Source: Wocania ichthyoenteri Th78 (GTDB lineage: Bacteria > Bacteroidota > Bacteroidia > Flavobacteriales > Flavobacteriaceae). Taken from it: DNA of 64,000 bases. Below are positions 8,510-16,880 of this stretch, piece by piece. The translations under genes were made by a program, and so were the position numbers. The notes under the pieces are model-generated. The model was not told where the DNA came from. It ran no database searches and worked only from the letters and a program-made list of their open reading frames with translations. How positions within the stretch are numbered: the stretch's first letter is position 1; each line of letters opens with the position of its first letter. Where the stretch lies: contig NZ_KN525716.1 of assembly GCF_000789235.1 (NCBI RefSeq), positions 558,001 to 622,000 of the forward strand, read 5' to 3'.

Positions 8510-9445
8510 ATGAAACACCTATTATTCATCGTATTGTTAATATTCTCAATCTGTGTTTATTCACAAAACAATCCTATAAATACCTTAGAACTTACAAACA
8601 AAAGCAGAATTAAAACCGATTTATTTAAAATAACCCAAACTCCAAAAAGTAGAAATTACCAAAATATAAAATCTCTCAATATTGTAGCAAATTACATAAA
8701 ATCTGAACTAACCAAGGTTTGCGATTCCGTTATTTTCCAACCATACAAAGTAAACGGAGCCATTTATAAAAATGTTATTGGCTCCATTGGTATGGAGCAC
8801 AAAAAGCGTATTATTATTGGGGCGCATTATGATGTATGTGGCAATCAACAAGGGGCAGATGATAATGCTAGTGGCGTTGTAGGATTACTTGAACTAGCAC
8901 GCTTGCTTTCAAAAGAGCAATTAAAATACAGAATAGATTTTGTAGCCTACACCTTAGAAGAGCCTCCATTTTTTAGAACCAAACAAATGGGAAGCTATGT
9001 TCATGCCAACTATTTACACACAAACAACATTCCTGTAAAAGGTATGATTTGTATAGAAATGATTGGGTATTACAGTCAAAAAAAAGGATCTCAAAATTAT
9101 CCAATACCAGAAATGACTATAGAATATGGTACTATTGCCGATTTTATTACTGTAGTGCAAAGTGAAAAAAGTGGTGCGTTTGGAAAACAAATTGAACTAC
9201 TAATGAAAAAGCAACAAACTATTAAAACTAAATCTTTTCAAGGATCTAGTTTAGTAGCAGGTGTAGATTTCTCTGATCACTTAAACTATTGGAATTTTAA
9301 TTACCCTGCTGTAATGATTACAAATACCGCTTTTTATAGAAATAAAAACTACCACACACAAAACGATACCATTGAGACTTTAGATATTGATAAAATGAGT
9401 GCCGTTATAGAGCAACTATTTCTAAGTATAAAAAAACTAAAATAA
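8510..9445 (+). CDS. secreted M28-family zinc metallopeptidase
   Basis: Aminopeptidase-type M28 hydrolase, exported by a Sec signal peptide (MKHLLFIVLLIFSICVYSQ). 311 residues. The co-catalytic zinc site is visible: H in GAHYDVCG (about residue 106), D in GADDNASGV (about 119), the catalytic/ligand acidic pair in YTLEEPP, a further acidic ligand in the VDFSDHLNYW region and the late H in NKNYHTQNDT. Probably periplasmic or outer-membrane associated peptide scavenging. Starts 18 bases after the preceding unknown gene but its base composition is closer to core genes, so I place it as a boundary between accessory and core DNA. Confidence 0.92.
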   Translation: MKHLLFIVLLIFSICVYSQNNPINTLELTNKSRIKTDLFKITQTPKSRNYQNIKSLNIVANYIKSELTKVCDSVIFQPYKVNGAIYKNVIGSIGMEHKKRIIIGAHYDVCGNQQGADDNASGVVGLLELARLLSKEQLKYRIDFVAYTLEEPPFFRTKQMGSYVHANYLHTNNIPVKGMICIEMIGYYSQKKGSQNYPIPEMTIEYGTIADFITVVQSEKSGAFGKQIELLMKKQQTIKTKSFQGSSLVAGVDFSDHLNYWNFNYPAVMITNTAFYRNKNYHTQNDTIETLDIDKMSAVIEQLFLSIKKLK

Positions 9446-9502
9446 TCATACTTTAAAATCATAAAAAAAACATAACAGATAATTAAACATTATTATTATC
9501 GT

Positions 9503-9510
9503 TATTTTTG
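9503..9510 (+). promoter_or_regulatory. promoter -7 element before the OstA-like gene
   Basis: TATTTTTG fits TAnnTTTG and ends 17 bases before the TTG start at 9528. Confidence 0.5.
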
Positions 9511-9527
9511 CTACAAACAATTTTACT

Positions 9528-11315
9528 TTGAAACTAACACATTTTTTTTATATTCTGCTTTTTGTTTGCTTTGGTCAATCCCAGTTTTGTCAAGCTCAAA
9601 AAAAAATCAATATAGAATATACTGGGTTTTTAACTTTTGATGAAGAAAAATATCCTGGTGCTAAAGTTTTAACACGAGACGATTCACAGCAAGTACATAT
9701 TATCCACGGCGGTATAAACATGTGGTGCGATCAAGCGATTCATTATGGTAATGAAGATTTTGTTGAAGCTTACGGAAACGTTATCGTAAAACAAGGCGAC
9801 ACGATTAATATGACATCTAAATATGTAGAATATAGCGGCAAAACACAATTAGCATTTGCTAGTGGTAATGTGATTTTAGAAAACCCCGATTCAAAAATCT
9901 CATCAGACACCTTATATTTTGACCGTATAAAACAACAAGCCTTTTATAGAAATGGTGGCAATGTAGCCATTGATTCATCTGGAACCATTACTAGTAAAAT
10001 TGGGCTTTATTACATGGATGCTAAAAAATATCAGTTTGTGGAAGATGTAGTTTTAAAAAACGATAGTACTACAGTAAAATCAAACTATTTCGATTTTTAT
10101 GACGAAACCAAACACGCTTATTTATTTGGACCTTCTACTATAACAACACCCGAAAGTGTAACCTATTGCGAAAAAGGCTTTTACGATACCGAAAATAAAA
10201 TTGGATACGCCGTAAAAAAAGCCAAAATAGATTACGAAAATAGAACCGTAGAAGGCGATAGTTTATACTTTGATAACAACACCAGTTTCGCATCGGCAAC
10301 TAACAATATTACCGTAACCGATACTTTAAATAAAAGCATTGTAAAAGGACATTATGCAGAAGTTTTTAAAGAAAAAGATTCGATGTTTATCACAAAACGG
10401 GCATTAGCGATTACGGTACAACAAAAAGATTCTATTTATATTCACGCCGATACGCTTATGGTTACAGGTAAACCAGAAAAAAGAATTACCAGAGCTTTTA
10501 GAAATGCACGCCTATTTAAAATAGATATGAGTGCTAAAGCAGATTCTATTCATACAAATCAAGAAAATGGTTTAACTCAACTTATAAACATCTCAAAATT
10601 TGATAGTAATGATGCTTTTTCTGTAAAACGAAAGCCTATTCTTTGGAATATTAATAACCAAATGACTGGTGATACTATTCATTTAAAATCGAACCCTGAA
10701 ACCGAAAAATTAGATTCGCTTATTGTATTTAACAATGCTTTTTTAATTAGTAAAGACACAATAGGTACTGGTTACAATCAAATAAATGGCAAAACGTTAA
10801 TTGGTTTATTTAATGAAAATAATGAGCTACATGTTGTAGATATTTTAAAAAACGCACAATCTATTTACTATTTTAGGAATGATGAAAATGAATTAGTAGG
10901 CATTGATAAGTCGAAATCTGGTAGTATTAAAATCTTTATAGAAGATAGAGATATTCAAGAGGTTAGAAAAATCAATCAAATAGATGGCGACATTTATCCA
11001 GAATCTAAATATCCAAAAAACGAAAAGCTTTTAAAAGGGTTTGATTGGAGAGAAGATGAGCGCCCTAAAAGTGTTGAAGATTTATTTAAAAACGACCCGC
11101 CATTAGTTTTACCAGTTATAAAAGGGCTTGAAGATTATATGCCTCAAGAAGATTTTTTTGATGAAGATTTAATGGCACGCATTAAAAAAGCAGACAGTGA
11201 AGCTAAACCAACCGAAGAAGGAAAACCTAAAGCTTCAAGGAATTTACCAAAAAACCTAAAGAAAAAAGACGAAAAGAAATTAATTTATCCTAAAAGTGTT
11301 ATAAATCAACAATAA
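9528..11315 (+). CDS. OstA/LptA-like outer-membrane biogenesis protein
   Basis: 595 residues. Start is TTG at 9528, which gives a good signal peptide (MKLTHFFYILLFVCFGQSQFCQAQ). The body is made of repeated short beta-strand units of the OstA/LptA jellyroll type (DTINMTSKYVEYSGKTQLAFASGNV, SDTLYFDRIKQQAFY and similar units up to about residue 450), the fold that carries LPS through the periplasm. The C-terminal 90 residues are charged and low complexity (KPTEEGKPKASRNLPKNLKKKDEKK). In Bacteroidota such proteins are annotated OstA-like; a role in lipopolysaccharide export is known for the family and inferred here. Ends 4 bases before the aminotransferase ATG. Confidence 0.85.
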   Translation: MKLTHFFYILLFVCFGQSQFCQAQKKINIEYTGFLTFDEEKYPGAKVLTRDDSQQVHIIHGGINMWCDQAIHYGNEDFVEAYGNVIVKQGDTINMTSKYVEYSGKTQLAFASGNVILENPDSKISSDTLYFDRIKQQAFYRNGGNVAIDSSGTITSKIGLYYMDAKKYQFVEDVVLKNDSTTVKSNYFDFYDETKHAYLFGPSTITTPESVTYCEKGFYDTENKIGYAVKKAKIDYENRTVEGDSLYFDNNTSFASATNNITVTDTLNKSIVKGHYAEVFKEKDSMFITKRALAITVQQKDSIYIHADTLMVTGKPEKRITRAFRNARLFKIDMSAKADSIHTNQENGLTQLINISKFDSNDAFSVKRKPILWNINNQMTGDTIHLKSNPETEKLDSLIVFNNAFLISKDTIGTGYNQINGKTLIGLFNENNELHVVDILKNAQSIYYFRNDENELVGIDKSKSGSIKIFIEDRDIQEVRKINQIDGDIYPESKYPKNEKLLKGFDWREDERPKSVEDLFKNDPPLVLPVIKGLEDYMPQEDFFDEDLMARIKKADSEAKPTEEGKPKASRNLPKNLKKKDEKKLIYPKSVINQQ

Positions 11316-11319
11316 AAAA

Positions 11320-12507
11320 ATGTTGGATGATTTCTTTAAATATCAAGCCCAAACTTCACCTCATCCATTAGCCATGGAAATTTCTCACGCTAACGGTTCA
11401 TATATTTATGATACTAATAATAATGCATATCTCGATTTTGTTGCAGGTGTTTCGGCTTGTACACTTGGTCATAATCACCCAAGGGTAGTAAACGCTATAA
11501 AATCGCAATTAGATAAATATATGCATGTTATGGTTTATGGTGAGTACATTCAAAAACCAGCAGTTGAACTCACAAAATTATTAGCTGAACATCTACCTTT
11601 ACCTTTAGAAAAAACCTATTTAACAAATTCTGGAACCGAAGCTATTGAGGGCGCTTTAAAATTAGCAAAACGAGCCACAGGACGAAGCGAAATAATTGCA
11701 GCAAATAAAGCGTATCATGGAAACACTATGGGTTCAATGAGTGTGATGGGTTTTGAAGAACGCAAGCAAGCATTCCGTCCATTATTACCAAACGTTCGTT
11801 TTATTGATTTTAATAAAGAGTCGTGTTTAAAGTACATAACTACTAAAACTGCTTGCGTGATTTTAGAAACTATCCAAGGTGGCGCGGGATTTATCGTTCC
11901 TTCAAATAATTACTTGCAAAAAGTACAAAAGCGATGTAATGAAGTTGGTGCTTTACTTATTTTAGATGAAATACAACCCGGAGTTGGCAGAACGGGTAAA
12001 CTTTTTGGTTTTCAACATTACAACTGCATTCCAGATATTTTAGTTACGGGCAAAGGTTTAGGCGGAGGCATGCCTATTGGAGCGTTTACTGCTTCCAGTA
12101 AATTGATGGATTTATTAAGTGATAACCCAAAACTAGGACATATTACAACCTTTGGTGGTCACCCCATTATTGCAGCTTCAGCTTTGGCAACATTACAAGA
12201 AGTTACCAAAAGTCATTTAATGCAACAAACTTTAGAAAAAGAGCAACTTTTCAGAAAACTTTTAGTGCATCCATTAATTAAAGACATCCGTGGTAAGGGA
12301 TTAATGCTTGCCATTATAACACCTTCTGATGCTATAACAAATGCACTAATTCTTAAGTGTCAAGATGCTGGTTTAATACTTTTTTGGTTGCTTTTTGAGT
12401 CTAAAGCTGTAAGAATTACACCCCCTCTTACCATTTCAAATGAAGAAATCACCAAGGGATGCAACATTATTATTGATATTTTGAATGTTTTACAACAAGA
12501 GATTTAA
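11320..12507 (+). CDS. class III (acetylornithine-type) pyridoxal-phosphate aminotransferase
   Basis: 395 residues, normal length for the class III family. Substrate unknown: members include acetylornithine, 4-aminobutyrate and similar aminotransferases. Visible are the entry motif YLDFVAGVSACTLGHNHP, the phosphate-binding NSGTEAIEGALKLAKRATGR, the AYHGNT segment, LDEIQPGVGRTGKLF (Asp that contacts the pyridine nitrogen) and the Schiff-base lysine K245 in VTGKGLGGGMP. Directly downstream of the OstA-like gene with 4 bases between them, so co-transcribed. There is no other arginine-biosynthesis gene nearby, so I do not assign argD. Confidence 0.9.
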   Translation: MLDDFFKYQAQTSPHPLAMEISHANGSYIYDTNNNAYLDFVAGVSACTLGHNHPRVVNAIKSQLDKYMHVMVYGEYIQKPAVELTKLLAEHLPLPLEKTYLTNSGTEAIEGALKLAKRATGRSEIIAANKAYHGNTMGSMSVMGFEERKQAFRPLLPNVRFIDFNKESCLKYITTKTACVILETIQGGAGFIVPSNNYLQKVQKRCNEVGALLILDEIQPGVGRTGKLFGFQHYNCIPDILVTGKGLGGGMPIGAFTASSKLMDLLSDNPKLGHITTFGGHPIIAASALATLQEVTKSHLMQQTLEKEQLFRKLLVHPLIKDIRGKGLMLAIITPSDAITNALILKCQDAGLILFWLLFESKAVRITPPLTISNEEITKGCNIIIDILNVLQQEI

Positions 12508-12659
12508 CCTTCAAGCCTTTGAAAATCAAAACAAAGCAAAAATAAATTTACATTTACGGTACAACTGTTGATTACTTTGTTAAAAAGATTTAAGATATAA
12601 GTCTTTTAAATTAGAATAGAACCTTAATTTTATTAACGAAGTAACTTACAAATGTGCTT

Positions 12660-14048
12660 ATGGAGTTTAGTCATAACGACAACAACAATTTGCCTCTTAC
12701 AAAGTTTGAATCGATGTTAAAAACAAACCATGTTTTGTTTTTCGATTCAGAAGAATTTGAAAACATCATTCACCACTATCTTAATCAAGGCAAAATTGCT
12801 TTAGCAAAAAAAGCCATTAAATTAGGATTAGATCAGCACCCTACTTCTATTAATTTAAAGTTGTTTAAAGTAGAAATCTATGTTTTTGAAGATAAGCTAC
12901 CCGATGCCGATGCCTTATTAAACGAACTTTATAATTTAGACCCGTTTAACGAAGAAATTTATATTCAGAAAGCCAATGTTTTATCAAAAAAAGATGAGCA
13001 TTTAAAAGCTATTGAGGTTTTAAAAAAAGCATTAGAGCTTACCGACGATGTTGTAGATTTATATTCTTTAATAGGAATGGAATATCTCTTTTTAGATCAA
13101 TTTGAAGACGCTAAGACCTTTTTTATGAAATGTTTAGAGCAAGATATAGATGACTACTCAGCACTTTACAACATTATTTACTGTTTTGAATTTCTTAATC
13201 AAAATGAAGATGCAATCTCATACTTAAACGTATTTTTAGATAAAAACCCTTACTGTGAAGTAGCATGGCATCAACTAGGGAAACAATATGTTATTTTAAA
13301 AAAATATAAAAAGGCATTAACAGCTTACGATTTTGCTATTATTTCTGATGATACTTTTGTTGGTGCATATTTAGAACGCGGAAAAGTTCTTGAAAAATTA
13401 AAGCGTTACGAAGATGCTATTGAAAATTATAATATTTCTCTTCAGCTAGACGAACCAACATCGTTTGCATTATTACGAATTGGCAATTGTTACGAAAAAT
13501 TAAAAAATGATGATTTAGCGGTTCAATATTACTACAAAACTGTACACGAAGATCCGTTATTAGATAAAGGCTGGATAGCCATTACAAAGTTTTATAATAA
13601 AAAAAAGAATTACCAAAAGGCATTGTATTATATCAATAAAGCCATCAATATTGATACTGAAAACGTAGTTTATTGGAAATTGTATTCGCAAATTAATCAA
13701 AGATTAAATTTATATGAAGAAGCAGAACGTGGATACAAAAAAACTTTAGAATTAGGTAATTATGAATTGAACACTTGGTTATCTCGTGGCGATTTACTAA
13801 TTAAATTAGGCGAAGTACAAGCTGCTGTTTATAATTTTGAACAAGCTATTGAGTTTTATCCGGAAAATGCTGAATTAGAATATAGATTAGCTGGACTCTA
13901 CTTTTCGTTAAACGAAAATGATAAAGGTACATTTTATTTAAAAAATGGCTTAAAGCACAATGAAGAATATAATTTTATTCTTGAAGAACTTTTTCCTGAA
14001 GTTTCTAATAAAATCTTAGTAAAAAACTTACTAAAAACAAATCTTTAA
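12660..14048 (+). CDS. TPR-repeat protein
   Basis: About 462 residues made almost wholly of tetratricopeptide repeats (for example KAIEVLKKALELTDDVVDLYSLIGMEYLFLDQF units, KALTAYDFAIIS, DAIENYNISLQLDEPTSFALLRIGNCYEKL, KALYYINKAINIDTENVVYWKLY). No signal peptide, so cytosolic protein-protein scaffold; partner unknown. I prefer the ATG at 12660 over the in-frame GTG at 12654. Followed by a promoter-like box and the DUF368 pair. Confidence 0.9.
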   Translation: MEFSHNDNNNLPLTKFESMLKTNHVLFFDSEEFENIIHHYLNQGKIALAKKAIKLGLDQHPTSINLKLFKVEIYVFEDKLPDADALLNELYNLDPFNEEIYIQKANVLSKKDEHLKAIEVLKKALELTDDVVDLYSLIGMEYLFLDQFEDAKTFFMKCLEQDIDDYSALYNIIYCFEFLNQNEDAISYLNVFLDKNPYCEVAWHQLGKQYVILKKYKKALTAYDFAIISDDTFVGAYLERGKVLEKLKRYEDAIENYNISLQLDEPTSFALLRIGNCYEKLKNDDLAVQYYYKTVHEDPLLDKGWIAITKFYNKKKNYQKALYYINKAINIDTENVVYWKLYSQINQRLNLYEEAERGYKKTLELGNYELNTWLSRGDLLIKLGEVQAAVYNFEQAIEFYPENAELEYRLAGLYFSLNENDKGTFYLKNGLKHNEEYNFILEELFPEVSNKILVKNLLKTNL

Positions 14049-14070
14049 ACAAACGTTTAGCTAAAATGCA

Positions 14071-14078
14071 TACCTTTG
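14071..14078 (+). promoter_or_regulatory. promoter -7 element before the DUF368-aroE operon
   Basis: TACCTTTG fits TAnnTTTG and lies 23 bases before the ATG at 14102. Confidence 0.45.
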
Positions 14079-14101
14079 GTTTTCTCAAAAAATAACAAAG
14101 T

Positions 14102-15022
14102 ATGCAAAGACGTTTTTCAGACTATTTAATCATTTCACTTAAAGGAGTTGCTATGGGTGCAGCAGATGCTGTTCCTGGAGTTTCAGGTGGCACCATTGCT
14201 TTTATTTCTGGTATTTATGAAGAGTTAATCTCTACTATTAGTAATGTTAATATTTCATTATTTAAAACCCTTTTTTCTAAAGGTATAAAAGCGTTTTGGC
14301 AACAAGCCAACGGTAACTTTTTAACAGCACTTTTACTGGGTATTATTGTAAGTTTCGTATCGTTTATGAGGCTTGCTAAATATTTATTAGAGCATCATCC
14401 TGTTTTAATATGGTCATTCTTTTTTGGTTTAATCGTAGCAAGCATCTATTTTGTTGGTAAACAAATAACTAAGTGGAACATTGCAGTAGTAATATGCTCT
14501 ATTATTGGTGCAGGCATAGCTTTTTATATTACTACCCTACCCGCTCTGTCAAACAATGACAATCCGTGGTTTTTGTTTTTAGCAGGAGCAATTGCTATTT
14601 GTGCTATGATACTTCCAGGTATTTCGGGCTCTTTTATTTTAATAATTCTTGGTGCTTATAAAACATTAAGTGATGCACTACATGATTTTGATATAAAAAA
14701 AATAGTAATCTTTACAACTGGTGCTATAATAGGGTTATTAAGCTTTAGTCGTGTTTTAAAATGGCTATTTAAACATCATCACAATATAACATTAGCATTA
14801 CTTACTGGGTTTATTTTTGGGTCTTTAAATAAAGTTTGGCCTTGGAAAAAAACTTTAACATGGCATACCAATTCAAAAGGAATCAAAACACCCTTATTAG
14901 AAGAAAGCATTTCTCCTTTTACTTTTGAAGGAGAAAGCCAAATCACAATGGCGATTATTTTAATGATTCTAGGTTTTTTAACTATTTTTATTCTTGAAAA
15001 ACTAGGCTCGAAAAAACAATAA
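14102..15022 (+). CDS. DUF368 membrane protein, PopT-type undecaprenyl-phosphate translocase
   Basis: 306 residues, about eight membrane segments. The two diagnostic internal repeats are present: GVAMGAADAVPGVSGGTIAFISGIYEEL near the N-terminus and ILPGISGSFILIILGAYK in the middle. DUF368 proteins (PopT) were shown, together with the DedA family, to return undecaprenyl phosphate across the cytoplasmic membrane for envelope synthesis; the specific role here is inferred by family. The stop overlaps the start of a paralogue (TAATG at 15022). Confidence 0.9.
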   Translation: MQRRFSDYLIISLKGVAMGAADAVPGVSGGTIAFISGIYEELISTISNVNISLFKTLFSKGIKAFWQQANGNFLTALLLGIIVSFVSFMRLAKYLLEHHPVLIWSFFFGLIVASIYFVGKQITKWNIAVVICSIIGAGIAFYITTLPALSNNDNPWFLFLAGAIAICAMILPGISGSFILIILGAYKTLSDALHDFDIKKIVIFTTGAIIGLLSFSRVLKWLFKHHHNITLALLTGFIFGSLNKVWPWKKTLTWHTNSKGIKTPLLEESISPFTFEGESQITMAIILMILGFLTIFILEKLGSKKQ

Positions 15023-16038
15023 TGCAAAGTACCAGAACTTTTACAGACAAACTATTTCTTATTCTTAAAGGATTAGGCATGGGAGCTGCAAACAAAGTTC
15101 CTGGAGTTTCTGGTGGTGTGGTAGCTTTTGTTGCTGGTTTTTACGAAGAATTTATTTACTCGCTACAAAAAGTAAATAGTAAAGCTTTTAAATTGCTTAT
15201 TAATGGCAGGTTTAAAAGTTTTTATCAGTATATAAACGGTCGGTTTTTAGGGTTACTTTTCTTTGGAATGGTAGTTAGCTATTTTAGTGTTTCAAAAATT
15301 TTAGATTATTTAATAAAACATTACGAGCTATTTGTTTGGAGTGTTTTTTTTGGCATGATAATCGGATCTATTTATTACATCTATAAAGATTTTAAAGATT
15401 GGAATTACAAAACATATCTATCATTATTCATTGGCATTATAGTAGGTTTAAGCATTAGTTTTTTAAATCCTGCCAAAGAAAATGATAATCTTTGGTTTGT
15501 TTTTTTCTGCGGAATAATTAGTGTTTCCGGTATGACACTTCCTGGGTTTTCTGGTTCTTTTATTCTTATTCTTTTAGGAAATTATGTGTTGCTTTTAGTA
15601 GATTCTGTTAACGCTTTATACGATACAGTTTCAGATATTTTTAGTGGTAATTTTAATTTTATTGAAAACTCAGAGCGCATCAGGAAATTAAAAGTTTTGG
15701 TTGTTTTTACTTTAGGTTCTGTAACAGGCTTAGTTACGTTTTCACATCTATTAAGCTATATTTTAAAGCATTACAAAAGTATTACACTTTCTGCTATTAT
15801 TGGTTTTATAGTTGGGTCCTTAGGTGTTGTTTGGCCCTGGAAAAAAACAATTTACCAAATAAATGATAATGGTAGTCTTATATTAGATTCTACTGGAGAA
15901 AAAATAATTGCTAATTACAAACGCTTTATGCCAGAGCTAAACTCAGAAACCTTTTATGCTGTTGCATTTATTGTTTTAGGTATCACTATAGTTTTAGCAC
16001 TTGAAGTTTATGGCAAAAAAACTAGAAAAATCAAATGA
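15022..16038 (+). CDS. second DUF368 (PopT-type) membrane protein
   Basis: 338 residues, paralogous to the preceding gene with the same signatures: GLGMGAANKVPGVSGGVVAFVAGFYEEF and MTLPGFSGSFILILLGNY, and the shared ending GxVWPWKKT. It is longer because of extra residues around VNALYDTVSDIFSGNFNFIENSE. Lipid-carrier recycling is the family function. The tandem arrangement suggests either a heteromeric pair or specialisation for different polyprenyl phosphates. Overlaps the next gene, aroE, by four bases (ATGA). Confidence 0.9.
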   Translation: MQSTRTFTDKLFLILKGLGMGAANKVPGVSGGVVAFVAGFYEEFIYSLQKVNSKAFKLLINGRFKSFYQYINGRFLGLLFFGMVVSYFSVSKILDYLIKHYELFVWSVFFGMIIGSIYYIYKDFKDWNYKTYLSLFIGIIVGLSISFLNPAKENDNLWFVFFCGIISVSGMTLPGFSGSFILILLGNYVLLLVDSVNALYDTVSDIFSGNFNFIENSERIRKLKVLVVFTLGSVTGLVTFSHLLSYILKHYKSITLSAIIGFIVGSLGVVWPWKKTIYQINDNGSLILDSTGEKIIANYKRFMPELNSETFYAVAFIVLGITIVLALEVYGKKTRKIK

Positions 16039-16772
16039 ACAAATTAGGCCTTTTAGGAAAAAACATATCGTATTCATTTTCAAAAGCATACTTTAAAAAA
16101 AAGTTTAAAGATGAAAATATTAACAATACAACCTATGAGAATTTTGATATTGATTCTATCGATTCTTTTCCTTCAATAATAAAAAACACAAAAGGCTTAA
16201 AAGGTTTAAATGTTACTATTCCGTATAAAGAACAAGTGCTACCTTTTTTGGATAAAATAAACAAAAAAGCCAAAGCTATTGGAGCAGTAAACACCATAAA
16301 AATCACAAAAAAAGGAAAACTTGTTGGTTATAACACAGATAGTTATGGTTTCAATAAATCATTAAAACCATTCTTAAAACCCCATCATAAAAAAGCTTTA
16401 ATTTTGGGTACAGGCGGTGCAAGTAAAGCCATTGCCTATAGCTTAAAGGAGCTAAACATTGAGTATAGTTATGTATCAAGAACAGCTTCACAAGGTATTG
16501 ATTATACATACCATTCGTTAACAGAAGATATTATAAAGCAGCATTTAATTATTATAAACTGTACGCCATTGGGCACATTTCCAAATGTAAACGATTGTCC
16601 AAATTTACCTTATAAAGCTATTAGCAATACTCATATTTTATTCGATTTAATATATAATCCTGAAGAAACCAAATTTCTTAATTACGGAAAAACTAATGGT
16701 GCTACCATAATTAATGGGTTAGATATGTTAAAATTTCAAGCTAAAAAAGCGTGGTCAATTTGGGATTTGTAA
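16035..16772 (+). CDS. aroE: shikimate dehydrogenase
   Basis: NADPH-dependent reduction of 3-dehydroshikimate to shikimate in aromatic amino-acid synthesis. 245 residues, on the short side. Seen: substrate Ser pair in ISYSFS (14, 16), catalytic K65 in NVTIPYKE and D102 in NTDSYGF, AIGAVNTI, and the nucleotide-binding GTGGASKA at about 125-132. C-terminal GLDMLKFQAKKAWSIW matches the family end. Translationally coupled to the DUF368 pair, so envelope-lipid and shikimate functions share a transcript. Confidence 0.96.
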   Translation: MNKLGLLGKNISYSFSKAYFKKKFKDENINNTTYENFDIDSIDSFPSIIKNTKGLKGLNVTIPYKEQVLPFLDKINKKAKAIGAVNTIKITKKGKLVGYNTDSYGFNKSLKPFLKPHHKKALILGTGGASKAIAYSLKELNIEYSYVSRTASQGIDYTYHSLTEDIIKQHLIIINCTPLGTFPNVNDCPNLPYKAISNTHILFDLIYNPEETKFLNYGKTNGATIINGLDMLKFQAKKAWSIWDL

Positions 16773-16880
16773 TAAAAATTCTACTCAAAGTATTAAAAGC
16801 AGTACTTCCACTTTGTAAATACTAGAGTTGTTACTATCTTTAAACTTTAAAGTATTAAACGAACCTAAACATTTTTTAAA

